64,000 nucleotides of DNA. Source: Zygaena filipendulae. Its lineage: Eukaryota; Arthropoda; Insecta; Lepidoptera; Zygaenidae. The stretch lies in assembly GCA_907165275.2 (NCBI GenBank), contig OU015659.1, positions 2,026,501-2,090,500 of the forward strand. The letters run 5' to 3'. Below, piece by piece: positions 11,661 through 24,622 of this stretch. The position numbers and the translations under genes were made by a program. Positions within the stretch are counted from its first letter, which is position 1, and each line of letters opens with the position of its first letter. The notes below the pieces were generated by a model, which was given only the letters and a program-made list of their open reading frames with translations, ran no database searches and was not told the origin of the DNA.

Positions 11661-12880
11661 AAGATGAGAGGGAAAAAGTTCAAGCTCCCCCTACCTGTTA
11701 CCCCCCTTCCCCTCTTTCGGACCGCACCTGCATTTACTTGTAATCAATTCATGTCACTTCAAAAAACAGATCAAACATACATTATTAGTGGCTTATTTGA
11801 CAGTAACTTGACCCAGTATTTAGGTAAGTAATGTAAACGAGCACAAAGAAAAGGAAGCGTAGTTTTATCGATCGGAGCGGTGTCGTCAATTCCAGTGATG
11901 AATAGTTTCGGAACGCTACGTTATTTAATTATATAACACTGGAATTCATGTACGGGACTAAATATATGCTGTACAATACGGCTGCAGTACGGAAAAACAA
12001 AGTAGTTGCAGTGGAATAAATACAGGAAGAGCAAAAATGGGAATCACTTTATTTAAAACAAACCTTCCATAGTTTAACGATTTTCTTAATTCTGTAAGAT
12101 TAAAGGCTTTTTAATGGTTATTGCAACTGAACAAATTTAACAGGAAGGGCAAAAAAACGGGAATTTTGAAAAAGATGTCACTTGCATTGTTTTTTATTTT
12201 TTTTATTTATTTATTGTTTTGTTATCAGGCAACATGGGCCCATAGATAAATACCATACCTTACAAAACTAACATACATATAACAAATATAAAAAACATTC
12301 TATTTTTGACACTGTGTCGCTCTGGTGGTGGCTGTCGGTATCCTGCCCCGGAATAAAGCAAATTCCGTAAAGCAGCCGAATACGGGGCCGAACAATTTGG
12401 TACAATCCAGTGTCGCGCATTGCTGTACATTCCGGTGTCGTACAATATCGTGTTATGCCTGGTTCCCTAAATTTTTATTTTTTGTTAAAACCCATTGTAG
12501 GGAAGGCAAAGGAATCTAATCCCATAAGGCCAGTACATAATGTCAGAAACTATTCACAATGAAATTCATCGGTGAGATAGGTATACACAGTCTAACGCAA
12601 CTAGGAACAAATTAAATTTTGTTCGTGTTTAGCACTCATTTTTTTTTTTAATTTTTTTTTTCCATGGCATCAAAGATGGCCTCACATGCTATTTCAGTCT
12701 TTTGTCTCTGAATCTTTCTTACAATCTGTCATCTGTTTGTCATGGCGACGCATGTTGTTATTTGGGAAAATAATTGTGTGATTTTTTAAAATTTTGTGTG
12801 ATTTACGCTTTGAAAAGTGCAGTGTGACTATTAAAAACTATTTTCTTGTGATTGGGTAGTGAAATAGCACCGATTAGACG
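11660..12880. other. Intergenic stretch without recognised gene
   Basis: AT-rich sequence with a 'tttatttatttattgttttg' tract near 12205 that resembles a retroelement 3' end. A GC-richer block at 12300-12480 has short open frames but no recognisable domain. Confidence 0.4.
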
Positions 12881-12884
12881 GTGT

Positions 12885-13475
12885 AGTACGTATGTAATTT
12901 GTAGAAAAAGATAGAGTCGACAAAATTTAAATAAAAGGAAATTTATCACGAAATTTCCAATAGATGAAGACCGGTAAGTACAGCTTGAGTAAAGTAATAA
13001 AGTATTTTGTTCTCTTCAGCTATCAGCAAGACTAAAATAATACACTATCTTTTTGAAATGAGAAAAAATATTTGCATGTTTGTAAACCATAGTGATGTAA
13101 ATCTTCACTATCGATAAAGTGAGTCGATAAACTTTAATGAATGATGCTGTTATAGTGAATATTTTGGAATATTTTTGTATAGCTGCTGCTGCGTATACTT
13201 TTTTCATTACTTACTGCAGTTTTCATTAAGTATTATGATCGTATTGTAATAAAGTGAACCTCGTCTTCTGTATAAAGAACTATATTATACTCTATCTTGT
13301 TTTGTAAGTGTACTTGCATGATTGATAGATATTTTAATTTCAGATGTCGACAATGGGTAAAAAATATTGGAAATGATGACTTAGCTTACATTCCAATCGA
13401 AAAACTTCACGATATAAAATATGTCTGTGGAGATGTAAGGAACGAATGTCGGATACTTCTACCGATAATTTAAAC
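12885..13475 (+). pseudogene. Decayed THAP zinc-finger domain
   Basis: Two exon-like pieces with intact splice signals. The first ends at 12973 (donor GTAAGT), the second is 13344-13434 (acceptor TTTCAG, possible donor GTAAGG). Joined, they read 'KFPIDEDRCRQWVKNIGNDD' and then 'PIEKLHDIKYVCGD', typical of the middle of a THAP domain (C2CH zinc finger), as found in P-element-like transposases and THAP host proteins. The upstream part 'VICRKR' is followed by an in-frame TAG. The conserved His of the 'HKFP' motif is Thr, and no downstream exon was found. I read it as a relic. Confidence 0.6.
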
Positions 13476-13912
13476 AAGGCTCAACAAGGAGGCACTGCGA
13501 AGTAAATCATTTACTTTCCCAAATAGGTTATTTAATTTTGACATAAAATGTAAATGTAATTTTTAAAGAGAAAATAAATATCTATCTATCTAATAACATC
13601 ATCATCATGACAAACTAAAATATTGGAAAAATAATAAATAAATAAAAATAATAATTTATTGTTTCAATTTTACGACAAATGTTTTCCCCCGTTGTAGATT
13701 TAATTCACCTGGTATGAAGCCCACGATGCTCTAATGATAATTTATCGATATCGATTTAATCAGGAACTACATGTGGCCATCCCTATTGTTCTCGTTAATG
13801 TTGGTACCCATGAGTTATGAAGTATTTTGACATTTAAATTTTCGCTGTGTTGGTATTGCTGGGTCTGCTAAATGGATTCCAAAACCAAGTAAGGAAGTCC
13901 CGTCTCTTAAAA

Positions 13913-14147
13913 CGTAGTGATTACCTTCTCTCTGGGTATACATATTTCGGATATGTTCCGAAATGCACTGATAGCACTGGCCCAGTGCTCCCAGTTCCCT
14001 GAAATTCGTTCGGAATACCTTTCAGTATACTGCCGCAGCTCGCAGTATTCGCAGTAGGCAGTATGACGTCATAATCGTCGCCATTTTTGTACTGTGACCA
14101 CTGGCGTTTTGGGTGTAGTTGTTAACAGAGAGAAGGTAATCACTACG
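13913..14147. mobile_element. 235-bp MITE with CGTAGTGATTACC ends
   Basis: Terminal inverted repeats CGTAGTGATTACCTTCTCTC (left) and its complement ending GGTAATCACTACG (right), about 22 bp and near perfect. The same end occurs singly at about 5321 and at 11127-11148. No ORF of note. Confidence 0.75.
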
Positions 14148-14154
14148 GTTGTTA

Positions 14155-14910
14155 AGTTAAAACTCTCATTTGAGTCGCAACCGCCACGGAACGATCGAGT
14201 TGTTATTATAACCTCAAGATATTTGAAATTTCTTGCGCTTTTTGTTTTCTCTCAACTCACATTGCGAAGAAGACTGTCTTACTACGACCGCGACACTTCC
14301 CCTTTGTTTGTAAGAAACCCGCTTGATTTATTTTTTGACGAATTCGGTTTTTGGCGCAAACTTCGAAACTTCTTAAACGTCACATAGCTGTCAGAGTGAA
14401 AATTAACTTGCTTGGGAGATGGTTCCAATTCCAATTTGTTGATTTTCAGGGCTCCACCGTTTTGACGATGGTTGTTTGGTTGCTGCCTCAGAAGAATAAT
14501 TCTTCTGAGGTTCTTCTTCTTCTTCTTCTTTAATAATGGCGTCTATAATTATAATTTGCCAATGACAATGTTTCTTAATAATAAAAATCTCTTCATCTAC
14601 TTCTTCAATTATGGCGAAACGCCAATGACAATGTTAGATTGTCCCCCAAGTTAAAACAGGGCTCTCTTGAAACCCAGTTTCCTGCTCAGGGTCCAAAATA
14701 GATGCTGAAAAGTGACTGAAATAACGAAGACACGGGACACGCGTGTTATCGGTACGGCTTTCACTCGAGGTTGCTGCACTCTGTATCTCTAAGTAGTTTG
14801 TGTGCACTCTGAGCTTAGCAGTGTGAGCTCTGACAGCTGTCAGAGCATTTCACCAAGCCACGAATGAGTCTAGTTAATTTGTGGTGCACTCGTGCGAATC
14901 CACGGAACGC
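14155..14910. repeat. Inverse copy of the 10.2-kb element, with an insertion
   Basis: 14160-14430 is the diverged reverse complement of 10360-10650; compare 'ttggcgcaaacttcgaaact' with 'aagtgtcaaagtttgcgcca'. 14750-14905 resembles the terminal part, ending 'ccacggaacgcgac'. Between them is unrelated sequence with a 'cctcagaagaataattcttc' palindrome and a CTT run. Confidence 0.55.
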
Positions 14911-15154
14911 GACTAGTGTATTGTGATTGTTCTAGAAACGCCAACACAAACTGTCAAGTCAAATGTCAACAATTTGCTGCCTTCAAGAATCAAGCTGCAA
15001 TTTTTATTTTCAGATTCAGCATTGCGTGCGAGAACTTTTTAATTAGTAGTTCTAAAACTTGAATAATCAATTGTGTCATTTGTACGCGTTACAGTGTGTA
15101 AAAATCGTCAGTTTGTAGTGAATTAAGTGTTTATTTACCATAATATCAGCTGAA

Positions 15155-15178
15155 ATGCCACTAAGAAGAAGTGCTTTT
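15155..15178 (+). CDS. stv: Candidate alternative first exon A of starvin
   Basis: ATG followed by seven codons (MPLRRSAF), then a consensus donor GTGAGTATC. It ends in phase 0 and so would join the common exon at 37618 in frame (…AF-RGFPFD). The preceding 200 bp look like a 5' UTR, with no in-frame ATG close upstream. A 24-nt coding exon alone is weak evidence; support comes from the shared phase and donor of three such exons. Confidence 0.45.
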
Positions 15179-16691
15179 GTGAGTATCTTCGTTTTAGATG
15201 GTTAATGTCACACTGTTAAAGCGCTTGATGGTTTTTCTAAAGTAGGTACCTGTTCAAAGCATACGTAATGATTATTTATGTTAGTTCTTTGCGTCCTTGA
15301 CTTACCTCGTCTTGACTTGTTCACCTCTTGTCTTACTAACCTACTAAGAACTGGAAATTGTTATAGTTCGAACAGTGCCTTGCTTTTAACCTCTATACGC
15401 TTTTGGCTATCGTCCAGGCGTCCTTGATTGTGTTTAATAACTTTTGGTGTGATTGTACATAATAACTAAGGAATTTATTGATGGTTTTGTGAAAAAAATT
15501 TGTCATCTTCCACAGGAAGGTTGATGCCTGCCTGCTATAACACAAGCACTCCCAAGTGACACTCTAACAGCCTGCCTGTGAGGTTAGTAGTGTGGTGTTG
15601 TTCTGTTTACAATAAGGTATTTGCTGATATTCTATGGAAAATGCCAGATAATAATAAATATTTTTATTGCTGGCATGACAAGTAGGTATGACAGTAAGTG
15701 TTTGGCATAGGTAATAATAATATTGGTTAGAAGTTCAGTTTGTGGTGTGAAAGATGATTGTCTGTTTATATTGGAGTTAAGTTTTACATTCATATAATTT
15801 TATTGTTAGTTTTGTTTTTCTAACATAAATTTAAATAATAATTATATTATATTTAGTGTTTTTATTTGAACAAACTTAATAGGTTATTGAATAATATTTA
15901 CTTACCTACTTTGGAAATGCACAAATTAACTCGAAAAGATAATGATTTAAAAACAGTATTATTATACAGTTTTTACTGTAGGTATATACTGTTTGTACTT
16001 TGTTTGTACTTCAGCAAAGAATTTTGTAAGAAAGATTAATTTATTTTCTTCACTAAGTTTGAGTGGTATACTAGACTTGCACAGACTGCAGTTACCACAG
16101 ACATGTGGGCATAGCATGATACACAAAAGGCTGTACTTTACTTTAGTACTGAAAAATTAAAACTGAAACAAAAAATGAACAGAGTAAAAGACAAAGCGGG
16201 AATCAAATTTAACCTATATATTTTTATGGCTCCTTATAAACATTCTCATATGAGATTGTGATTGTGCTAAGCAGCACAAAATAGGGGCTCCATAAAAATA
16301 TATACACATTCATACTTAGCATATGTAGGAGCATGTAATCTATTTAACAATACATACATTTCCAAGAACAAAGACAAAATAAATGTTAAATAATTTATCA
16401 TTGAGACACACTCATTACAACGATAAGGCTTCTGTGAACACTGTCTGCAGAAGGTTCCGTGTGCGTGACTTTGTTATCAAAATTGGCTTACCTTGAGTTT
16501 AAACTGATTTTCACAGTTCTTAAATGGTTTCTATTGTTTTTAAAATTGAGATCACACAGTATTCTTAGTAGTAAAACCATGTCTCTCCTAGACACATTTA
16601 AAAAAGAATTTTAAGAATAAATGAAATTAGTTTCATTGTAACAATGAATCCCACAAGTTATCCCCCAATATCTCAAGTCCCAATTGATGAC

Positions 16692-16925
16692 TATTACAAA
16701 CGGTTTCACCTGCGTGAGTTTCGGAATTTCTGCAGGAACTCAAAAGTAGCCTAATTTACTCCTTATAACATAAGCTAGTTGGCAGTGAAAGTCCCATCAA
16801 AATCAGTCCAACCGTTTTGGAGATTCACCCGCGGGAAAAGACTGTAAGGAAGGCAATTGCAAAAACCCCAGTCAATTCCATTTACTAGTAGTTTCCATTT
16901 AACTCAAACATACATACAGAATGGT
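16692..16925 (-). mobile_element. Helitron-like element, minus orientation
   Basis: 'aaacggtttcacctgcgtga', then 'gcaggaactcaaaagtagcc' and 'gtcccatcaaaatcagtcca', ending 'catacatacagaatgg'. Ends are degraded. Confidence 0.5.
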
Positions 16926-17690
16926 AGAAAAAAAGTGATTCTAATAATTATTTTCTTTTAAATATTTTTCAGAGTCTAAATTTACCCTTAGTTACAATCT
17001 TATCATTTATTAAACCAGTTAAATAACCAATTATCCACTATACTCAGTACTCACACAGACTATAGGTATAATCATCGAAACAGACAAACATGGCATGCAT
17101 TGGGTGATTAAAATCCCAAAATTCACAAGGATTCAATATCAGGCAACTGATATAGCAATAAAATTGGATCCTTAACAATGACAACACAAAACAATGAATA
17201 GACCAGCCGTGAAGCGTATCATCTCAGATGTATAAAATAACGCGCAAAAACTTCTTAATGTCGCGTCGTATGGTATTGATTACATTTTGTCTAAAAAAAA
17301 AAGCTTGTAGCATGTAGCATATAAACTACGAGTCTTGGAATTTTACGGAAATTCCAAGGACACCACGTAGTGACGAGCGTGGGTGTAGAAATATCCTGAG
17401 ATGTCAAAACATTAAAAGATATCTGGCAACTGATGGATTAGACATAGACATAGACATAGACAATATTTATTCAGAAAAAGATTAAAATAAAATCCTCAGA
17501 TACGTGTCGTAATAATAATAACAAATTGTTTATTGCCATTAAAAAAGAAAACATAGGTCATCACTACACTAGGTTCCGAGCAGCGCTGTTTCAATAACAT
17601 CCCCTTGAGTAGAGGACTTGTGCTGTTAACGACACTGTACTGGGAACAACAGACTAAAAAACCGGCCAAGTGCATGTCGGATTCGCACAT

Positions 17691-18151
17691 TTAGGGTTTC
17701 GTACCAAAAGGTAGTAATGGATTACCGCCGTCGGTATTTGTTGGTAAACTATACGTAATAAGTTCACAGGTCAACAGGAATTGAGAAAATACTTCAGTAA
17801 AAAATGTTGTAAAAAAAACCTGAGCTAAAAGCTTTTTAAAACAAAAAAAAATACAGTTTTATCTACTCAATGAGCTCTATTCCACGATACCCTACTAAAT
17901 TGGGTACCTAGATAAGCAAAAAATTTTTGCGCCCCCTTAATAGCTGTATGGGATTCCCCCTTAAAAATCCTTAAAAATATGACAATTTTTATAGCTTTGG
18001 ATCATCAGTATACGTATACTGTACAAATTTGAAGACTGTCGCTTCTACGGTTTGGCTGTAAAACCCGTGTGACAGACGACGCGACTGACAGATGGACACG
18101 CCAGTGATAGCAATAGGGCTCCGTTTGGACCCTTCGGGTACGGAACCCTAA
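17691..18151. mobile_element. Repeat with TTAGGGTTTCGTACC inverted ends
   Basis: Left end TTAGGGTTTCGTACC (17691-17705) and right end GGTACGGAACCCTAA (18137-18151) are inverted with one mismatch. The adjoining text ('accggccaagtgc…tcggattcgc') belongs to a repeat widely seen in insect genomes. No ORF. Confidence 0.55.
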
Positions 18152-18294
18152 AACAAACGGCTAAGTACAGAAAGCAAAAAACAAGAAAAAAAAGAAAGGA
18201 CAACATAATAAACTAACCGACAAAATGCTATACAGTTTGCCAGATCTTTGTAACATGCCATGATGCCATGTATATTTTTGGTCAATAAAAATAA

Positions 18295-18679
18295 TCCTAC
18301 TTATATTATAAAATGTGAAAGTGTGGATGTTTGGATGTTTGTTTTCAATTTTCAATTTTTCAATTTTCAATCTTGGGTTCTATGATACAAGTTCGCTTAG
18401 TTTAGAACCCAGGTCACCGACTCATTCCTATCCTGCCTCTGAATTATATAGTGTATGTGTGTGCCCATCATTGTACATTGCGGTAGGTATAGGTTACAAA
18501 TCCTTTACTTAATAAACGCATTTTTCATTTTTCAATCACGCAAAAATGGCTGAACAGATTTTGATGAAATTTGGATGCACGTTGTCAGGGGTACAGAGAA
18601 GGACATAGGGTACTTTTTATCCCGGAATTCCCGCGGGAACTCCGAAATTACCGCGGGTGACACCGCGGGGCACAGCTAG
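18295..18679 (+). mobile_element. Helitron-like element carrying an inserted AT-rich tract
   Basis: Starts TCCTACTTATATTATAAAAT and ends CAGCTAG before T, so both expected termini are intact. The middle holds a 'caattttcaatttttcaatt' microsatellite followed by about 150 bp ending in 'aataaacgcatttttcattt', which looks like an insertion. 'tagaacccaggtcac' in it recurs near 26878. Confidence 0.65.
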
Positions 18680-19343
18680 TAAAAAAAATAATACTAAGTG
18701 GATGATTCGACATCAATGGATATTTCAACATTGGTTGCACACCAAGGGTAGTGTTTCGCACAATCTACCCATAAAAAAAGTTTTTTCCAAAATAGATATA
18801 GATAGAGCATTTATCAAAATTCTTCCGTATTTTCATGCTTTATTATTTGATGATGTCGTAACTCGTAATTACTTCACGAAGTTCTTGGAATGCTAATTTT
18901 CCTGCGACGTATTAGATACACTTGACAAGGTGAGACAGACCGTCAGTATTTCAGTGGACAGTGAACACGAATGTATACATTACCACTATAATTGTACCTA
19001 TAGTAGTTATACAAAAAGTGAGTACCAAATTGGTTACTTGGCTTATTTAGGCATTTATGGCCGTAGTCCTCGATCGAGAAGTCTATGGGTACGATAAAAA
19101 AAAATTGTGGAGTGAACTGCCAAGTGGAGCGCGATTTTTCGCAAAACATTATGGTCCTTCGACTCATGGAGAGCGTTTTCGAATTGACTTAAATATAGTC
19201 ACCTATATGCTCAACTGAATCCGTTCATTAGGTTCAAGGACAATAGAACAATTAGACGAGATTAAAATTTAACTTCTGTGGCCAATCGATTCGATGCGGA
19301 TTAAATAAAATAGATTGATTTGACCTGCGTACATACAAGGAGT

Positions 19344-19540
19344 TTTTTTTTTTTTTTTTTATGTCATAGGGGGCAAACGGGCAAGTGGTACACCTGATGG
19401 TAAGTGATTACCGCCGCCCATGGCCATCTGCAACACCCGAAGGCATGCAGGTGCTTTCCCGACCTGAAATGGGAATGGGAACTGACTTTCAAGTGGGGCT
19501 GCCGGAACACACCGTTAGGTGCTTCGCGACAGATTTGTAA
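19344..19540 (-). mobile_element. 5'-truncated SINE
   Basis: On the plus strand it begins with a T tract, then 'atgtcatagggggcaaacgg', 'gtacacctgatggtaagtga' and 'caacacccgaaggcatgcag'. This is the 3' part of the SINE that is complete at 52421-52787. The tRNA-like head is missing. Confidence 0.7.
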
Positions 19541-21526
19541 TCGTGTGCAAGTACAAGTAACAGATGTGCAAGTAATCGAACGATCGTCCGCTGTATAGTA
19601 TATCTACACTAGTTACGTTATCAGATTTTAAAATATAAATAATATAAATAATAATATAAAAAAATAATATAAATAATGTATAAATAATGTGGCGAGCAAA
19701 GTTCTAATCCTGCATTAACATTCACATAAATAATGGTAATATCTATGTTAAACCCACCCTCCCAGTAATATCACGATCTACGAAAGACGTGCACCTCAGT
19801 CCTCGGACTAGAAACGTAATATTAAGTACATACGTTACTAACAAACCACTGCACTGACTTCTACATTTATTAGATTAAATGATAGATAATAAGCATTCCC
19901 GACACTAGGGGAAATCATGCCTAAAGTGAGTGGTGGAGGTAGTGGCTATGTTTATGTTAATTATGGCGGTGAAAGAGTTAACTCCACTCTCACTCCACTC
20001 CACTAGTAAAAGTTAGTAAAACATTGGATCAAATATCTATAAACTTTTAGGTTCCTGTACCTCAAAAGAAAAAGAAAGAATCCTTATAAGATCACTTTGT
20101 TGCTCGTCTGTCAGTCTATCAAGATCCTTTTTCTCAATCAATTGACACAGCGGGCTTGGCAGTTGGACCGAATTCAAACCAAGTTTTTTTTTTATTTTTT
20201 AAATTTTTTTATTTCTCGCTTTTCAGTGGGTTCGCTGTCAATACCCAAATCGCTATATGCCTATGTGCCTATAATTTTTGAAGAGTTCCCTCGATTTCTC
20301 CCAGATCCCATCATCAGATCCCGACTTGGTGGCAATGGGACCTAAGTTAGAGTAAAAAAAAAACAAAAAAGAATTTTCCAAATCAGTCCAACCGTCTTCG
20401 TGTAATCGCGTAACAAACATACAACAAAAAAAAACATTCAGTCACACGAATTGAGAACCTCCTCCTTTTTGGGAAGTCGGTTAAAAACAAAGTCCTCCGC
20501 CTCGTGTGAACTGCATAAGTACATGAGTTTTTTTAATCAGTGGCCATTATAGAATTGCATGGCGCCCACGAGCACGCGGTTGCAATATTGCTAGTGAACT
20601 TTACATTAGCACGTTGTAGATGCAATTTGTTCGAGCTGGCTTGCCGCCGTGTGGGCGCTAATGATTAAGCAAAAGCTTGTGGGTTGATCAAGGACTTCCC
20701 TTTTACTGCTTTTCTGGACGAAGAAATCAACATTACTGATGGCGATCGATATTATTTATACTGGGCCTGTGCTTTTGTAAACGGAGTGTTGCTATTTCAC
20801 CCTGCGCAAGGCAGGGTTTTCGCCTGGGTGAAGAGCGGGAGAAGATTTTGAAATATTTTTTCAATTAAGTACTCGTACTTTTTTCACTCCAATTGATAAG
20901 CATCAGTGTGCATAATAAATCCAATATAGATACTTCTTATCATATGATAATTTGAGATAAGATGATAATTTTCTTCCAATTAGGATTTTAAATATCCAAG
21001 ATAAACCAATTTTTCGCTTGTAAAGTACAACGCCAGAGAATGTATTATATTGTATAGTTATTGCAGCGGTTATCTCAATGGTCTTTAGTTTCTGCAATAA
21101 AGATATTTTTTTATTTAAAAGTTAAATCAACTGCACTTACATTTTTAGCAAGTGGCAACTACGTACTAATCTGAATTAAAAAAAAGCAGACGAAATGGAA
21201 AATAACAATAAAACTAGACACGTCACGTGTGTCCGCTCTTGATCATGAAAGTATCTCACCTATATACGTGCATCAATAATACAGAGTGACGCAAGGAATA
21301 TAATTTTTGTAGAGTGAGGGAGTTATTCCAAAAGTTCTATTTCTGTGATTTGCGGCACCCACTCGCTCTGGACCGGCTCGACACAAAACGCAGCGCGTCC
21401 AGCGAGCGTGCAGTGTTTTGTACAACAGAGTAAGCTAAATAGCCGAGTGTCGAACTTGCATTGTACGCTGGTGCCCGCGGCGTTGTTTCCAAAAGTAGCA
21501 AATAAGAGAACAATGAAAGTGTTGAA

Positions 21527-21538
21527 ATGAAGCGAAAC
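21527..21538 (+). CDS. stv: Candidate alternative first exon B of starvin
   Basis: ATG AAG CGA AAC followed by donor GTGAGTATG; it ends in phase 0 and would join the common exon at 37618. The upstream 200 bp are GC-richer than the surroundings. A short upstream frame (ATG AAA GTG TTG AAA TGA, 21513-21530) overlaps the start and could dampen translation. Evidence is as weak as for exon A taken alone. Confidence 0.35.
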
Positions 21539-21539
21539 G

Positions 21540-24400
21540 TGAGTATGAACGGGTGGCTTGTTTGTTCGTGTATAAATTGTAGACATAACATACGCTATTA
21601 TTATTATTGTACGTACCTACTCACTGGTTTGAACAGCAACAGCCTGGCTCGTGATATCGAAGGAGAAATACGTTTGTTTACATTGTATTATTTTAATAAT
21701 AATTTGCAATTTAAGACCGTCGGCGACTTTCTGATCTCAGTTTTACCCACCTCCAACTTTAAGAGTTGGATTTTATAAAACACCATATTATATTGCGAGT
21801 ATAATGATAAGGCAACTTTGGTTGCTTTGCTCCTAAACTCACTTTGGACATAACCATCCGCCCACATAAAATGGTTTGCTTCGATTGCTTTGTTCATTAA
21901 CCGCGTATTTGTAGCGATTGGTTGGGAGGTAGGTAGTTGAAAAGCTTGTTTGCAACTATTTACAGTGGTTGTGGTCAGATTCATCAATTAGTATTGTGAT
22001 TTTACTCAACGCAAACTGCATTCGATATAAACAACAACAGCTGCAGCACCTTTGTTCAAAACTTGAAATTCGAGACTGTCAATCCAGTAAGTCCAATACA
22101 AAATTACAATGCATCATTAAACTCAAAATAAATATAAATCTATGATATGCATGCAAAAGCGCACTTTAGTTGTGAGTGGCAAACATTATAAACTGAACAA
22201 TATTAGACTTCCATCCCATCTGTTCTTTGAAGCAAGTTCAAGCATTGCAAGTGTAGTGGAGGTGACATAATATTTTGCGTTTCTTTTCTCAATACATAGT
22301 TTACTTGCGTCGCGTCGCTAAAAAAAGTGAATCGCAATTTCTTCGAAAACAGGACTATATATTTCCATATCCTTCGATATTTCCATCAAACATATAGTAG
22401 CTAATAGTATAATGGATCTTCAAATAACGTTTTTGCATTCTGATCTTGAAACTGTTGCGTACGCCGACCGTGCCGTGTGATTAATGCCACAGCAGATTTG
22501 TGTAATTCCTCAACATCTGGGAGGGATCTATTTTACTCCCGACTGAGATTTCAAGTGTTTCTCATATCTTCCTGCTTATATTATTATCTCATCCATTAAA
22601 CTCTCGTTAGTATTCCTTCGGCGTGCACGCGGCGGTCAATTTGAATCACCGCCGTGTGTCGGGTCAATGACTTCACATTTGGTAACGATTGATGCCAAAT
22701 TACCAGATAGCAGCTGGCGGATGATGTCTACTGTCTATTGTTGCGAAACCAACGTCGCTGTCTTATGATCGTGATAATGAAATCAAACTCGCGACCGACC
22801 AAATCGATTACAAGGCGACAAGGCCTGACCCAGCGCACGCCCAGCCCATAATTTTGCGGGGCTCACCAAGTAAATCATTACTAAGGCTTTGGAAAATAAA
22901 AAGCTATCTTTTATATATTCTTTCATGAAACTTTTTACAAACCAAACTCTTCAATGAAAAGTGTTCTTTTACGATTTTTCGTTCAAGTTTCTTTGTTCAA
23001 AGTGCTTACTCGGGCCCTCTTTGGGGGCGTATTTGGCATCCCCGCATATCCCCGTCTCACCTCCACAATCGTCCGCGCCCATAACAAATATTTTTGCAAA
23101 TATGACGTATCTGCATATCGCAGTGTCGTTTTACCATTTGGAGAAATTCATGCATATTGTAACTTTAAACAAGCAATTTCATGTATTGTATATTCCGGCA
23201 GATGCGATCAACTTCGTTTTCTTTGGCGCTGAACCACCGGCTCGGACTGCTGTTTCGTTCTGGCGTGTAGTTGTGGATGCGTCTTTCGTCCATGTTTCCA
23301 AAATCGATCGGATTCCTATTGAATAGCTAGTTCCAAACATAATTGCAAAAATCTTTGCGCATTTGCGTTTATTCGGTATTCAGCAAACGCGACTCCCTTC
23401 TTCCGCAGAGCTTTCGCATCTCTAATTCTTTGTGCAGGATGTTTCGCACCCTTTCTCCCGATATTTCTACACTCTCAGCTATTCCACTCACCTTCACTCG
23501 CCTATCATCCAATACGATATCATGCATTTTTTAACTTCTTCAAAAAAGGAGAAGGTTCTCAATTCGACGCGTATGTTTTTTTTTTTCGATGGTTTTCGGT
23601 GTGACTTTTGGAACGCCATCTCTGTTTCAGACCGAGAACGTTTACTTTACCCTATTGCGTACATTTATGAAAACGCTATGTTATGACTGCAGCAGAAGTT
23701 ATAAGAAGGTGGTCCCTGACCCAAATATTCTTTAAACCACACCATTTTGTTTATACAATAAAGTCTTGTTCGAATCGCATTTATAATGACGTCAATACTA
23801 TACTGTACTATATACAAAATAGATTTTCGTAAGAAATGAAGTAGGTAGTTTAAACGAAGTCGAAGATTTTAAATCCTGTAATATCCAGTTACTAAGAATG
23901 TGAGAAGAAATGAAGTTACTTAGTATTATTATAACACAATTTTTTCTTTTTCATATATTTTTTTTTCAGACCTTGAGGAAAACTCAATACCTATCCGACT
24001 TAAAGACTAATTATTTAGTCTTTTACCTTGAGCCGCGCTAGAAAAATATTTCCTGAATCAATTTGTAAAGTATCTTCATAATCCTTAAATTTTATTGTTC
24101 TTCGCACAAACTTAATCAATGTAGGTTAGTTAGTTTAAAAGCTAATAACCGTAAAAAAATTACGATAAATATATTTTATGCTCTTTTTTAGTATTGAAAA
24201 ATGCATTGGGCTAAAATATTGATAAAATTGTTCACTAAGAAAAAACGATGAAGCCTCTTCTGTCTTCCACAATTTCCTTTTGGAGTGCAACACCGCATAC
24301 CCCGAATATAGTCGAAACTCGAATCTTCCATCGCGACCGTCATCGTCATGGCGCAGACGCGTTTTTTTTCCCCTTCACTAACTTCGCTAACGATCCCTTC
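21540..24400. other. Starvin intron B: no gene recognised
   Basis: Unique-looking sequence. 22950-23690 is open in several overlapping frames on the plus strand, but the translations show no domain, no consistent codon bias and no splice context. I leave it unannotated. Confidence 0.5.
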
Positions 24401-24572
24401 GCTCTCATTCTACGTCGTATACATTGCCCCGTTCGTACGCTAAATCGTTTCGCGGAAAATCGAGTCAACATTTTCGACGGCGCATTGGATATTGCCCTCG
24501 AGTTGTCTCGTCTCTTTCACTCCGCTCTGCTGCGTCTGGTGGTTCGATTCTATACTCGAAAGATCTAGTACC

Positions 24573-24622
24573 TTCTCGAAACGCTACAGCGCTAGTCCCA
24601 CGTATAATATTCTGTATAAATA
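24573..24622 (+). promoter_or_regulatory. Inducible-type promoter: HSE-like site plus TATA box
   Basis: TATAAATA at 24615-24622 is preceded by TTCTCGAA at 24573-24580, an inverted TTCnnGAA pair as in heat-shock elements. Further GAA/TTC-type triplets lie at 24545-24565. A start site some 25-30 bp after the TATA box would leave roughly 150 nt of leader before the ATG at 24799. BAG3/starvin/Samui genes are known stress-inducible genes, so the arrangement fits. Only one full two-unit HSE is seen, not a three-unit array. Confidence 0.5.

Larger units (their letters stand above)
15179..21526. other. Starvin intron A: no gene recognised, repeats only
   Basis: Long AT-rich interval holding Helitron-like copies (about 16692-16925 and 18295-18679), an inverted-end repeat (17691-18151) and a SINE (19344-19540). 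'cacc…caaggcagggttttcgcctgggtg' near 20800 can fold as a small hairpin. No conserved coding exon was seen on either strand. Confidence 0.6.

Noticed and set aside
12885..13475. Functional THAP gene
   Set aside because: In-frame stop before the first piece, altered zinc ligand and no following exon; kept only as a relic.
22954..23690. Overlapping plus-strand open frames that might be an exon of a new gene
   Set aside because: No domain, no splice context, frames overlap without preference.
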